Shown one piece after another: positions 45,460-54,551 of a DNA stretch of 64,000 nt. The stretch comes from Okeania sp. SIO2C9 (lineage in GTDB: Bacteria > Cyanobacteriota > Cyanobacteriia > Cyanobacteriales > Microcoleaceae), in the NCBI RefSeq assembly GCF_010672455.1, contig NZ_JAAHGO010000017.1, positions 1-64,000 of the forward strand, read 5' to 3'. The translations under genes and the position numbers were made by a program. Within the stretch, counting starts at the first letter, position 1. Each line of letters starts with the position of its first letter. Under the pieces are notes generated by a model. It worked only from the letters and a program-made list of their open reading frames with translations. It was not told the DNA's origin and made no database searches.

Positions 45460-46380
45460 TTAACTATCAGATTCATAAGAAATATGTTCTGATTGATAAG
45501 CAGGGGGTTCAACATGAATCATGATTCTGGCAGGATGAAACCTTTCTTGTAGAAGCGCTTCTACCTTTTCAGTAATTTGATGAGCAGTTTCTATATCATT
45601 AGAATTAACAATGAGGTGCATTTCAATAAATACCTGACGACCGATAATTCCACGAGAAGCAATGTCGTGACAATTAACTACTCCTGGAACTTCCATCGCG
45701 ATCGCATGAATAGCTTCTGGTGCAACTGCCATATAATCAACTAACCAAGGCAAATTTTCTTTCAAAACTTCCCAAGCACTCCGAAATACTAAAAGAGCGA
45801 CGGGAAAAGCTAAAACCACATCTAACCAATGGAAAATAGGTAGATTCCAAATATTTCCTTGCCAAATACCAATTAATCCAGCTATAACAATTACTGTCAC
45901 CCAGATATCGCTCATTGTATGGTGGGAGTCAGCAATTAAAATACTACTACCGATTTTATGTCCTACCCGACGTTCATAAAATGCCACAAAAATATTAATC
46001 CCAAGCACAATTAATAATATCCATAGTGCGGGTGGGGAAATATTTACCTCTTGACTACCGCCCACTATTTGTTGTATTGCTCCACTCAGAATTTCAAAAC
46101 AAGCAATACCAAGGAAAGCAGCAATACCTAGAGCGCCAATAGCATCAAATTTTTGATGTCCGTATGGATATTGACGGTCTGGTTTAGGGGAAGCAAGATG
46201 ATTTGTGACTAACCCTAAAATGTTATTAGCGCTGTCAGTGACACTGTGCAAAGCATCAGCAAATAGACTCAGAGAACCTGTCCAAAATGCTATTCCAGCT
46301 TTGATTAACATCACTAATAAATTTAGTAGTAAAGTTATGATTAAAACTTTGCGGACTTGTTTGCGATGATCGGTAGACAT
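45460..46380 (-). CDS. Cation diffusion facilitator (CDF) metal efflux transporter
   Basis: Exports divalent metals such as zinc, iron or manganese across the inner membrane by proton exchange. The 306-residue protein has six hydrophobic segments and a C-terminal cytoplasmic domain. Metal-site motifs are LFADALHSVTDS (D42, H45, D49) and IADSHHTMSDIW (D151, H154, D158), followed by the C-terminal GRQVFIEMHLIV..HPARIMIHVEPP of the ferredoxin-like dimer domain. The HxxxD pairs fit Zn/Cd-type members more than Mn-type ones, but the substrate is inferred. Start at 46380 is the only good Met. A family A element follows the promoter side. Confidence 0.93.
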   Translation of the reverse strand: MSTDHRKQVRKVLIITLLLNLLVMLIKAGIAFWTGSLSLFADALHSVTDSANNILGLVTNHLASPKPDRQYPYGHQKFDAIGALGIAAFLGIACFEILSGAIQQIVGGSQEVNISPPALWILLIVLGINIFVAFYERRVGHKIGSSILIADSHHTMSDIWVTVIVIAGLIGIWQGNIWNLPIFHWLDVVLAFPVALLVFRSAWEVLKENLPWLVDYMAVAPEAIHAIAMEVPGVVNCHDIASRGIIGRQVFIEMHLIVNSNDIETAHQITEKVEALLQERFHPARIMIHVEPPAYQSEHISYESDS

Positions 46381-46385
46381 GGTTT

Positions 46386-46536
46386 AACAATTAATAATTA
46401 ATAATTAATAATTAATAATTACCTCTTCTTTTCAACGAGAGGATTGATTAAAAGGAAAATTTTTCTTTTTATCCCCTTTTAAGGGGAGTAGCTTGCGGCA
46501 GAGGCAAGGGGAGGCTTGAGACCTTATTTTTTGGTC
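46386..46536 (+). mobile_element. Family A element with a small internal insert
   Basis: AACAATTAATAATTAATAA tract, CCTCTTCTTTTCAACGAGAGG, CCCCTTTTAAGGGGAG interrupted by TAGCTTGCGGCAGAGGCAAG, then GAGGCTTGAGACC and a decayed end. Confidence 0.65.
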
Positions 46537-46642
46537 ATGGAGAAAGAAAGGATTTGAATAGCATGAATTTTTAAATTCCTATTCATACATTTGTTGGGAA
46601 TTGCTATACAGAGTAAACTATTTTTTCAGTAGGAAAAACTAA

Positions 46643-46975
46643 ATGAAATATTTCTATGGGTTGTTGTGTTTATGTGGCTTTGTCTTGCCATATGCTCAAT
46701 TTATTCCTTGGATTTTAGAACAGGGTATCAATCTTAATCTTCTACTTTCAGAAGCAATATCATCTCGTATTAGTGCTTTTGCTTGGTTAGATGTTTTAAT
46801 TTCTGCTATTGTTTTGTTGGGCTTTATTTTTTACGAAGGTAATCAGAGAAAAATTAAATATTTGATTTTCCCTATCTTAGGAACTTTAACTATTGGTGTT
46901 TCTTTTGGTTTACCTCTTTTCCTATTTCTCAGAGAAATTGATAAAAAATCTCTGCAAACAGAGTCGGAAAATTAG
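46643..46975 (+). CDS. DUF2834-type small membrane protein
   Basis: 110 residues with three hydrophobic segments: FYGLLCLCGFVLPYAQFIPW, WLDVLISAIVLLGFIFYEG and FPILGTLTIGVSFGLPLFLF. The layout FVLPY..FIPW...L and the motif G.SFGLPLFL.LRE match the DUF2834 family of small bacterial membrane proteins, whose role is unknown. Start: AGGAAAAACTAA just before the ATG is a fair ribosome-binding site. Confidence 0.75.
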   Translation: MKYFYGLLCLCGFVLPYAQFIPWILEQGINLNLLLSEAISSRISAFAWLDVLISAIVLLGFIFYEGNQRKIKYLIFPILGTLTIGVSFGLPLFLFLREIDKKSLQTESEN

Positions 46976-47059
46976 ATAATTTGTAAGCATTTCCTACGGA
47001 ATGCTTACAACAAATTTACAAATCTATCCTACCTATAATAAACATCTCCAAAAATCAAA

Positions 47060-47140
47060 GGTAGTCCTGTATAGTAATGGTGAATGGTGGCTGAAATGCT
47101 TGCTATACCGTTACCGAAAAAATTACAATGCACCACTACC
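47060..47140 (-). repeat. Family K element, 81 bp (identical inverted copy at 39531)
   Basis: GGTAGTCCTGTATAGTAATG to GCACCACTACC; exact reverse complement of 39531-39611. Confidence 0.95.
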
Positions 47141-47414
47141 AAATCAAAAATAAAATCAATTCTTATCCAGAAATTATCAATTATTTTTCCCTGTTCCCTG
47201 TTCCCTGTTCCCTATTTTTTGGAGATGTCTAATGGTTTTTCAACAACTCACCCTGGATATTAGTTATAGTCAGTCTCATGCTAATTAAGGCTTTGGACTA
47301 TGCCACGCTCGAAACTAGGGACTTGAAAATCCTACCATAAAAGGATGACAAAATTGGTGGGAACGCTTACAGTAGTTTCTCTTGTTTTAGCTCTATATAT
47401 AAGATAATCGTGAA

Positions 47415-47888
47415 GTGGATTTTAGAAATATGCTCGTATATGGACTATTAATTTTAGTAATTATCATATTTCTCATCCGTTCCTCTGGTTTAAATATGAT
47501 TCAAGAACCGAAAACTTGGACTTCATCAGAGCGAACAAGGTCAATTTTCCTCTTTCTGTGGAAGTTTCTTAGCTACATGGGCCTGTCTGCACTTTTTATC
47601 TCTCTAGGACTTATGATGGGCGTTATAGGTTATCATTGGGCAGCGGGTTTGAGTTGGATAGATTCTCTAGTAGAAGCTTCAATGATTCTTAGTGGTATGG
47701 GACCAATTAGTCCCCTATCAACTACTAGCGCGAAAGTATTTGCTTCTCTCTATGCACTCTTTAGTGGTTTAGTTTTTGTCATAGCTATGGGAATTCTTTT
47801 GTCTCCTTTGGTCTATAGTTTGTTAAGTCAATTTCGTGTTCATCTCAACAATGAAAATTACCAACAAGATGAACATTTAGCAAAATGA
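47415..47888 (+). CDS. Membrane protein of unknown function, possibly channel-like
   Basis: Up to 157 residues from a GTG at 47415, or 152 from ATG 47430. Three or four hydrophobic segments: MLVYGLLILVIIIFLIRSSG, YMGLSALFISLGLMMGVIGYHW and LFSGLVFVIAMGILLSPLVY. Between them, WIDSLVEASMILSGMGPISPLSTTSAKVFASLYALFSG has a re-entrant look reminiscent of two-helix channel proteins, but the TVGYGD-type filter is not present. The sequence is conserved-looking and free of repeats. I cannot assign a function. Confidence 0.7.
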   Translation: MDFRNMLVYGLLILVIIIFLIRSSGLNMIQEPKTWTSSERTRSIFLFLWKFLSYMGLSALFISLGLMMGVIGYHWAAGLSWIDSLVEASMILSGMGPISPLSTTSAKVFASLYALFSGLVFVIAMGILLSPLVYSLLSQFRVHLNNENYQQDEHLAK

Positions 47889-47896
47889 TCGAGATT

Positions 47897-48034
47897 TCAA
47901 CAATTAATAATGAATAATGAATAATGAATAATTAAAAATTATCTATCCTTGAAAAGAAGAGGATTGACTGAAAGGAACATTTTTATTTATTATCCCCTTA
48001 AAAGGGGAGGCTTTAAACCACAATTTTTCGGTAA
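47897..48034 (+). mobile_element. Family A element, compact
   Basis: CAACAATTAATAATGAATAA, CTATCCTTGAAAAGAAGAGG, CCCCTTAAAAGGGGAGGC and ACAATTTTTCGGTAA, 9 bp after the preceding gene. Confidence 0.75.
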
Positions 48035-48179
48035 AACTTAAAAATAAATGATTAGATTCGTTACAGTTAAAGATGAATTTATCATATCTATATTCTGATT
48101 TTTAATGGTTCCAAAATGGGATTTATACTGAGATTAATCTAGCTTTCACAAAAGCTTTTTTCAAAGTTATAACTAATCT

Positions 48180-48422
48180 TTAAGCTTGATGTTTATAAAG
48201 TGCTTTAGGTAATATTCCTGGCAAATTATTCATTAATTCTCTAGCTTGATTAATGCTACATCCAGAAATACCAACAATTTCATTTGCTCCTTGAAATATG
48301 GCATATTCTGATGGAGCAGATTCAATCATAATTTGCCAAGTACTATCTGTTGATGGTGGGACTAAAGTATTAGTTGTTGAATTTGTATTGTGGGATTGAT
48401 GATTAAGAGTCTGCGAAGACAT
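48180..48422 (-). CDS. Small hypothetical protein, 80 aa
   Basis: I start at the ATG at 48422 (MSSQTLNHQ); an upstream ATG at 48446 lies next to heptamer repeats. The N-terminal 25 residues are Asn/Ser/Thr-rich; the rest (WQIMIESAPSEYAIFQGANE, INQARELMNNLPGILPKALY) looks like a compact folded unit. No family recognised. Confidence 0.6.
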   Translation of the reverse strand: MSSQTLNHQSHNTNSTTNTLVPPSTDSTWQIMIESAPSEYAIFQGANEIVGISGCSINQARELMNNLPGILPKALYKHQA

Positions 48423-48444
48423 TGGGTATCTAATACAAAGGGTC

Positions 48445-48486
48445 ATTTCAGTTATCAGTTATCAGTTATCAGTTATCAGTTATCAG
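48445..48486 (+). repeat. Heptamer tandem repeat (GTTATCA)n
   Basis: About five perfect head-to-tail copies immediately upstream of the small gene on the other strand; STRR type. Confidence 0.9.
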
Positions 48487-48584
48487 TTTTTAGCTTTGAA
48501 AAAAAGAACGTGATTAATAATAACAGGAATTAAAATATTTTTAGCAAGATATTTTTTGAGATAAAAGAGGGAAATTATCAAGTA

Positions 48585-48729
48585 ATATCGAATCCGGTTA
48601 AACAGTTATAGAATGGTTAAGTCTCTAGGAATCAGGAGTCAGGAGTCAGGAGAAGAAAGATAAGACAAGATGAGCATAGTTATGGCAATTGGAGAATTTT
48701 TTTTATGTTCAATTAAACGGATTTGATAT
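48585..48729 (+). mobile_element. Family F element
   Basis: ATATCGAATCCGGTTAAAC and GTTCAATTAAACGGATTTGATAT at the ends; interior has AGTCAGGAGTCAGGAG repeats. Confidence 0.75.
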
Positions 48730-49111
48730 AATAAATAATATTTAAGCTATTTATTCTGACTAGGTGACTCCTAGAAAAATTATAGCTATTTATAGCAAAT
48801 ATTTATGAATCTATGCCCAGTAATAATATTTTTGCTAAAAACCCTAAATATTTTGAGAGTTAAAAATGAAAAATTAAGCTTTTCAAACATTTTTAACCTC
48901 AACAAATAAGCCTGTTCAAAATAGTGGAATATATTCATTAAGCTGTTCTAAATTATTCATATAGTAGGCAAAGCAAAAGTGGGAAAAATATTTCCCCTTC
49001 TAAAATTCATCATCACTCTATGCTTTAACTGCTCTGGCAGTTGCTATTAAGTTAAGTGATATTATCCACTGCACAGAGATTAATGAATAATTTGTAGATA
49101 TTAATTATTTT
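48730..49111. other. AT-rich DNA without recognisable features
   Basis: No gene, no repeat end and no clear hairpin that I can support in these 380 bases. Confidence 0.5.
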
Positions 49112-49297
49112 GGCGTTGGTGATTTGAGGTATGATATCATGTCCAGATAATTACCGATAGAATTCAGTTCCGCGCTCCGCTACCAAAAAACTTTCTGCTT
49201 CTATCACTTTTTCTTCTAATTATTTATTCCCTACTAACTCCTGACTCCTGACTCCTAAGTAATTAAGATTAATATCATACAATAATTCAGCAACGCC
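49112..49297 (+). mobile_element. Family E element containing an F-type segment
   Basis: GGCGTTGGTGATTTGAGG and AATTCAGCAACGCC outer ends; immediately inside, ATGATATCATGTCCAGATAA and TTAATATCATAC. It abuts the stop codon of the next gene. Confidence 0.8.
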
Positions 49298-49298
49298 A

Positions 49299-49523
49299 TT
49301 ATTTTTTCTTGGTTGACCAACGCCATCTTAAAAAAGCAATAACTTCTTCTGGTAACAAAATTAGATGAGGTTCATCCGAGATGAATAGCAACCAGTCTTC
49401 TTTTTGCTGGAGTAGTTTCCATATAGGTGTTCTGGGATGGGATACTATCTGCCAAGAACCGAATAAATCATGATTACAAAAAAATCCAAATTTTTGAGCA
49501 TGATTGATGATTAAATCTGTCAT
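49299..49523 (-). CDS. Small hypothetical protein, 74 aa
   Basis: MTDLIINHAQKFGFFCNHDL, then WKLLQQKEDWLLFISDEPHL and PEEVIAFLRWRW. A soluble protein with many aromatic residues; no family recognised. The stop codon lies one base from a family E element, so the last few residues (STKKK) may have been altered by that insertion. Confidence 0.6.
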   Translation of the reverse strand: MTDLIINHAQKFGFFCNHDLFGSWQIVSHPRTPIWKLLQQKEDWLLFISDEPHLILLPEEVIAFLRWRWSTKKK

Positions 49524-49806
49524 TATATACAGCTCTTAAAACTTATTTTTCCTAGTTAGTATATATCAAATCTGCTTTAATACTTAGATAAACAATTTTT
49601 AGAGACTATAAAGTATAGAAGAATTTTATACCATTTTTCTTCCTATTATCTATCAGCAATAAAGCAAATTTATTTCTCAAATATTATAGCTTTAATTTAA
49701 ACTTAGTCAAGTATTTAATTTTTTTTAATGATTAACTCCATCTTTCGCTAGATTTAAGGACAGCAACTAACTTAGTAACTGCACCGATAAAATTTGTATA
49801 TATAAT

Positions 49807-50012
49807 TACCGAAAAATTGTGGGTATGCGCCTCCCCTTTTAAGGGGATAATAAGCGGTCGTTAGCGGAGCATTCCGTAGGATGGGATGGCGAGGTCAAAG
49901 GAGCCATATCCAATCGACTCCTGTGAAGAAAAATTTTTCATGAATTTGTCAATCCTCTCCTTGAAAAGAAGAGGTAATTATTCATTATTCATTATTCATT
50001 ATTCATTATTGA
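49807..50012 (-). mobile_element. Family A element, near full length, reverse orientation
   Basis: TTACCGAAAAATTGTGGG, CGCCTCCCCTTTTAAGGGG, AGCGGTCG, TTAGCGGAGCATTCCGTAGG module, GGCGAGG, CATATCCAATCGACTCC, hairpin CCTCTCCTTGAAAAGAAGAGG and repeated TTATTCA. Mirror image of the copy at 13800. Confidence 0.85.
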
Positions 50013-50149
50013 ATACTGGTAAAGAACAGAAATAATATCAAATCCGGATGATTAGTTATTGTATAGCTGAGGAGTCAGGAGTCAGGAGAAAGAAAGGATT
50101 TGAATAGCATGAATTTTTAAATTCGTATTCAATACACATCTCCTCCAAA

Positions 50150-50177
50150 GGGTGCATCTCAAAATTGAGATGCACCC
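50150..50177. repeat. Minimal family G element: two ends back to back
   Basis: GGGTGCATCTCA-AAAT-TGAGATGCACCC: only the terminal repeats remain, forming a perfect 12-bp hairpin. Confidence 0.8.
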
Positions 50178-50214
50178 TTTTATTTGACCTATTTGTGGTT
50201 TAGCTAAAGCAGAT

Positions 50215-50425
50215 TTGGTATCAGCCATCAGCTTGCCTCCTATGGTCAGAACTAGGTTATGAGCTATCAGCTTCATTAGCTTGAATTGTATGGGTTAAAA
50301 ACTCAAAACAAGTTTTTATTGTGCTTCAATTTATGGGTGAAAAATGTAGTATAAGTTAAACGAATTTTTACTTCATTCATTCAAAAGTTAAATGCGAGCG
50401 CATTCCGCAGGAAAAGCTTGCCTTT
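50215..50425 (+). mobile_element. Family B element, decayed
   Basis: Contains the family B interior (AATGTAGTATAAGTTAAACG, CATTCATTCAAAAGTTAAATG) and the GCGAGCGCATTCCGCAGG module, but both terminal GTAAGCATTC ends are lost. Confidence 0.6.
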
Positions 50426-50581
50426 ATTTAGACTATATTCTCCAATCCTTTGTCATCCAAAAACTTGAGAAAAGCTTAAGCATTCTATATTTTAATAGGC
50501 AAAAATCATGCACTAAATTACAATGTATCGAAGCTCTAATCGGCCAAATTAAAATTTCAAACAGTAATCAATTAATTGCTG

Positions 50582-52528
50582 ATGAATCAATTCAATAATC
50601 TCAAGTCATTACAATCAGTTTCGCGACGAACAATACTCAAATTATTGACTGTTGCTTCTGCCACTGGTCTACTGGGTTATACTAGATTTTCCAAACCACA
50701 ACCAACAGTTTTTGTACAAGATAATCTGGATTTACCACGATATTTAAACAAATCTAAAAGCGTGGTAGTAGTTGGTGGTGGATTAGCAGGATTAGCTTGT
50801 GCTTATGAACTTAGTCAGCGAGGTTTTAGGGTTATTTTATTAGAAAAATCCCCACAACTAGGAGGAAAAATTGCTAGTTGGTCTGTTGATTTTGGGGAAG
50901 AAAAATTCATGATGGAACATGGCTTTCACGGTTTTTTTCCTCAATATTACAATCTAAAAAGTTTAGTATCAGAGCTGAATATTAGGGATAATTTTAAGTC
51001 TTTAGAGTTTTATTCCATGGTGTTTAGGAAAGGGAAATATGACCCAGAAGTATTTCATCCTAGCAGTTCTGCTTTTCCATGGAATATTGTAGATTTAGCA
51101 ATTTCTTCTCCTAATAGATTGAGATGGGGAATTAATTTGGCAAAGCCTAAACATTGGGAAGTTTTTCGAGCGATAGGTGGTTTTCAAGTAGAGAATACTT
51201 ACCAAAAACTTGACAATTTATCTGTAGCTGAATGGGTGGAAAAAGATTTTCCTCAAGGATTGTATGATTTATATTTTTTACCTTTTGCAAAATCAAGTCT
51301 TAATGCTCCAGATAAATTGAGCGTTGCAGAGTTAATGCAGTTTTTTCACTTCTATTTTTTTGGTAATCCAGAAGGTTTAGCTTTTCATGGTACGAAGCAA
51401 GATATGGGTACAAGTTTAGTACAACCTATTGCTCAAGAAATTAAAAGTCGGGGAGGCAAAATTTTTACGGATATTGGTATTAGTAAAATTAATTGGAAAC
51501 AAGGTAAAGTTGATTCTATTAGTTATCAGTTAGGAGAGGCTAAAAGTCTAATTCCTTTCTGGGTAGAACGTAATTTAGAAATTAATAAACAGGATGTTGA
51601 TTATTTTGGATCGAGCGATCGCCTTTTTGCTATTAAACCTGGTTCAGATGAGGCTATTTCTCTGACTTGTACTCATCAAGGTTGTACTGTAAAGTTAGCT
51701 GAAGATGACAAATTTTATTGCCCTTGTCATGGAGCAGTTTATGATAGTAAAGGAAAAGTATTAGTAGGTCCAGCAAAACGAAATTTATCGCGCTACAAAA
51801 TTACTCAAAGTCAAGAAAATCAGGTGCAGTTAGTTGGTATAACAGAAAATAAATCAGAGATTGTTCCTACAGAAATTCAGGCAGATTATTATGTATTTGC
51901 TACGGATGTTCCAGGAGTTAAAAACTTATTTAATGTGATGGAGGGAGATGTCAATCAAAAAGTAAAAGACCGGGTAAAAAAACTGAAGATAGCCGATCCA
52001 TTTGCTGTTTGTCGTTTTTGGTTTGACCGAGACTTTGAGTGGAAAAATAGTAATTTTACTTCTCTATCTGGCTATCAATTAACTGATAGTATTACTCTCT
52101 ATCATCGTATTCAAGAACAATTCATTAAATGGCATGAAAAAACAGGCGGTAGTGTAGTAGAGTTACACGCTTATTGTTACAAAGAAAAAGAATTTCCTAC
52201 TCAGGAAAATTTACTGACAACTTTTGAACAGGAATTGTATGAAATTGTGCCTGAATTAAAGGATGCTAATATGCTGCATCGGGAATTAGTAAATCAGAAA
52301 AATTTTTCCGGTTATCCTCCAGGTAGTTATCAAGAACGTCCAGAAACTAATAGTGGTGTTGATAATTTGATATTTGCTGGAGATTGGGTAAAGATGCCAT
52401 TTCCTTGTGGTTTAATGGAAAGAGCTGTTAGTAGTGGGTTATTGGCAGCAAATGAAATTTTTGAGCGAGAGGGTTTACAAAAGAGAAAATTACTATCAGT
52501 AAATCCAGAAGGTATTCTTAAAATTTGA
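50582..52528 (+). CDS. TAT-exported FAD oxidoreductase of the carotenoid-desaturase type with an inserted Rieske [2Fe-2S] domain
   Basis: The protein begins with a twin-arginine signal, SRRTILKLLTVASATGLLGY (from residue 14). Then comes the FAD dinucleotide fold VVVVGGGLAGLACAYELSQRG and the desaturase-type LLEKSPQLGGKIASW. In the middle (about residues 350-400) a Rieske domain is present with CTHQGC and CPCHG, complete for two Cys-His pairs. The C-terminal FAD-binding end is NLIFAGDWVKMPFPCGLMERAV. CrtU/CruE-type beta-carotene desaturase/methyltransferases also combine these parts, so a role in carotenoid modification is plausible. A TTG 6 bp upstream is an alternative start. No carotenoid gene is adjacent. 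Confidence 0.85.
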   Translation: MNQFNNLKSLQSVSRRTILKLLTVASATGLLGYTRFSKPQPTVFVQDNLDLPRYLNKSKSVVVVGGGLAGLACAYELSQRGFRVILLEKSPQLGGKIASWSVDFGEEKFMMEHGFHGFFPQYYNLKSLVSELNIRDNFKSLEFYSMVFRKGKYDPEVFHPSSSAFPWNIVDLAISSPNRLRWGINLAKPKHWEVFRAIGGFQVENTYQKLDNLSVAEWVEKDFPQGLYDLYFLPFAKSSLNAPDKLSVAELMQFFHFYFFGNPEGLAFHGTKQDMGTSLVQPIAQEIKSRGGKIFTDIGISKINWKQGKVDSISYQLGEAKSLIPFWVERNLEINKQDVDYFGSSDRLFAIKPGSDEAISLTCTHQGCTVKLAEDDKFYCPCHGAVYDSKGKVLVGPAKRNLSRYKITQSQENQVQLVGITENKSEIVPTEIQADYYVFATDVPGVKNLFNVMEGDVNQKVKDRVKKLKIADPFAVCRFWFDRDFEWKNSNFTSLSGYQLTDSITLYHRIQEQFIKWHEKTGGSVVELHAYCYKEKEFPTQENLLTTFEQELYEIVPELKDANMLHRELVNQKNFSGYPPGSYQERPETNSGVDNLIFAGDWVKMPFPCGLMERAVSSGLLAANEIFEREGLQKRKLLSVNPEGILKI

Positions 52529-52893
52529 TTTTAGGGAGTAGGGAGTATTCATTAATTTATAATTGATAATGGATAATTGATAATTACCTCTAGTTAAAAC
52601 TGAGATAATTGAACCAAATGCGGAAATCTTATTTTGCCCCCCTAGCCCCCCAATTTTGGGGGGAATAAAACTCTAAAAGTCCCCCAATTTTGGGGGATTT
52701 AGGGGGCTTGTGACCAGAACCAAACAATCGCGCATTCATACTTCAATTCAGCAACGCCTCTTTTTTATCCTTCACTGGAGTTGCTTTTAACCTCTAGGGA
52801 TTAATTATCAATTATCAATTGGTAAATGACACTCATTTATTAAGGTTTAATCATATTATGCTTGACTAATAAAAAGATTAAGAGGGCAAGATT
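52529..52893. repeat. Family A remnant and family E element
   Basis: A partial family A element (about 52540-52615), then CCCCCCTAGCCCCCCAATTTTGG and its inverted repeats, ending TTCATACTTCAATTCAGCAACGCC near 52758. The latter part is the reverse complement of 60533-60691. Short AT-rich leader to the next gene. Confidence 0.75.
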
Positions 52894-53670
52894 ATGTACA
52901 CAAAAAAATGGGTGCTTGAAACCACCAGATATTTTTGCGATCTAGGTTTTTTTGAAGGTTACTCCAATCTTCCAGACGAAGAGCTATTTGAAATAATGAC
53001 CTTCCTCGAAAGGCAACTCTACTCTTATAGAAACAACGACGGTCTGCCTGGTTTGGATTACTACTCAAATTTAACACCTGAGCAATTAATAGAAATTAGT
53101 TGTCAAACCCCTATAGTTCCAATAATGCAAAGATATGGATTCGATGAAGCGGAGGATTGGCAGATAATTGAACTTGATGGCAAACGAGTTATTTGTGCTG
53201 ATGCAGAATTTCTTTATTTTGAAAAGTGGCCGCCATATAAATTTGAGGACTTTGTTAAATTGCTGGAGAAACTATCAAAAATTTCTCGTGGAAAGTTTAT
53301 AACCAGTGAAATAGTTGAATCAGGCGAACAACAAATCTCATTTAAGTTAAATAAGATACATTGTCGTCTTATTCCAAATGGTGCACCAGACGATCCGCTC
53401 ATTTTGGCTTGCGATGTCAACCCAGCACTTCTAGAAACAGGATATCAGTTTGAACAATTGCGAATTCATCACCATATTTTGCTGATGCTGTTATCTGAGG
53501 ATGAGAAACAGAAGCTCATGCAAGATAGGGGATGGGAGTTTTCACCAGACTACTCGATGTTCGATCCTAATTGGTGGGGGGCTGCTATTATGCCTCCATG
53601 GCTTCCTTCAACTTTAGAGGAAAGGAAAAATCGACAATTACATTCTATAGAGTTACGCCCTATTGAGTAA
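52894..53670 (+). CDS. Hypothetical protein, first of a tandem pair, 258 aa
   Basis: Soluble, acidic protein opening MYTKKWVLETTRYFCDLGFF, with a central DWQIIELDGKRVICADAEF and FVKLLEKLSKISRGKFI, and a late LLMLLSEDEKQKLMQDRGWE. I do not recognise the family; no motif suggests an enzyme. The gene downstream is a diverged copy, which shows the family is real. AGAGGGCAAGATT precedes both ATGs and supplies AGAGG as ribosome-binding site. Tandem paralogues of small acidic proteins are sometimes immunity or antitoxin genes, but nothing here proves it. Confidence 0.8.
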   Translation: MYTKKWVLETTRYFCDLGFFEGYSNLPDEELFEIMTFLERQLYSYRNNDGLPGLDYYSNLTPEQLIEISCQTPIVPIMQRYGFDEAEDWQIIELDGKRVICADAEFLYFEKWPPYKFEDFVKLLEKLSKISRGKFITSEIVESGEQQISFKLNKIHCRLIPNGAPDDPLILACDVNPALLETGYQFEQLRIHHHILLMLLSEDEKQKLMQDRGWEFSPDYSMFDPNWWGAAIMPPWLPSTLEERKNRQLHSIELRPIE

Positions 53671-53738
53671 GCGTTACCGATCAGTGGCCAAGGAAAGTAG
53701 GCAAACAAACCGTAATTAAAGATTCAGAGGGCAAGATT

Positions 53739-54492
53739 ATGTACACAGTAGAATGGCTACTTGAAACTACCAGATATTTTTGCGATCTAGGTTTCTTTGA
53801 AAGTTACTCCAATCTTCCAGACGAAGAGCTAATCAAAATAATAATCTTCCTCAAAAGAACCTCCCCAGAAAGGCGAGAATATTACTCAAGTTTAGCACTT
53901 GACCACTTAATTAAGTCTAGATGAATTTTATTATGAAGCCCCTATAGCTCCAAGCAAAGAACATAAATTATTGGATAAATTATTCGGTGAAGAGAAGGAT
54001 TATCAGATCCTTGAACTTGATGCCAAGCGAGTCATTTATACTCCTTTTTATATGGAGAGTTTTTGGGGTGATGATTGGCCGCCATATCAATTTGAGGGTT
54101 TTGTTAAATTGCTAGAGGAACTATCAAAAATTTCTCGTGGAAATTTTATACCTAATGAAATAGTTGAATCAGGTAAAGAACAAATCTCATTTAAGTTAAA
54201 GTATTGTAATTTTGTTCCAGTACATTGCAGTTTTGTCCCCAATGGCCCACCAGACGATCCGTTCATTTTGGCTAGTGATATCAACCCAATGCTTTTAGGA
54301 ACAGGATATCAGTTTGAACAATTAGATTGTGGAGAGCTTATTCTACTTATGCTGCTATCTGAAGAAGAGAAACGCAAACTAATACAAGATAGAGGATGGA
54401 AGTTTCTATCTGACTACTGGATGTTCGATCCTACAGATATTTCTCCATATATGCAGTTAAAGAGAAACCTACAATTACGTCCTATTGATTAA
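53739..54492 (+). pseudogene. Second copy of the tandem hypothetical gene, frameshifted
   Basis: Opens MYTVEWLLETTRYFCDLGFF and follows the first copy to LALDHLIKSR, then hits TGA at about 53922. A single-base shift restores DEFYYEAPIAPSKEHKLLDK and the rest (YQILELDAKRVIYTPFYMES, LLMLLSEEEKRKLIQDRGWK) to 54492. It lacks about 20 residues present near the end of copy 1 (the WGAAIMPPWLPS region). One frameshift separates it from function, so it decayed recently or is a sequencing error. Confidence 0.75.
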
Positions 54493-54551
54493 GCATCAAG
54501 GAGCAGTGTGCAAGAAAAGTAAGCAAACAACCATATTGAATGATTCAATTT

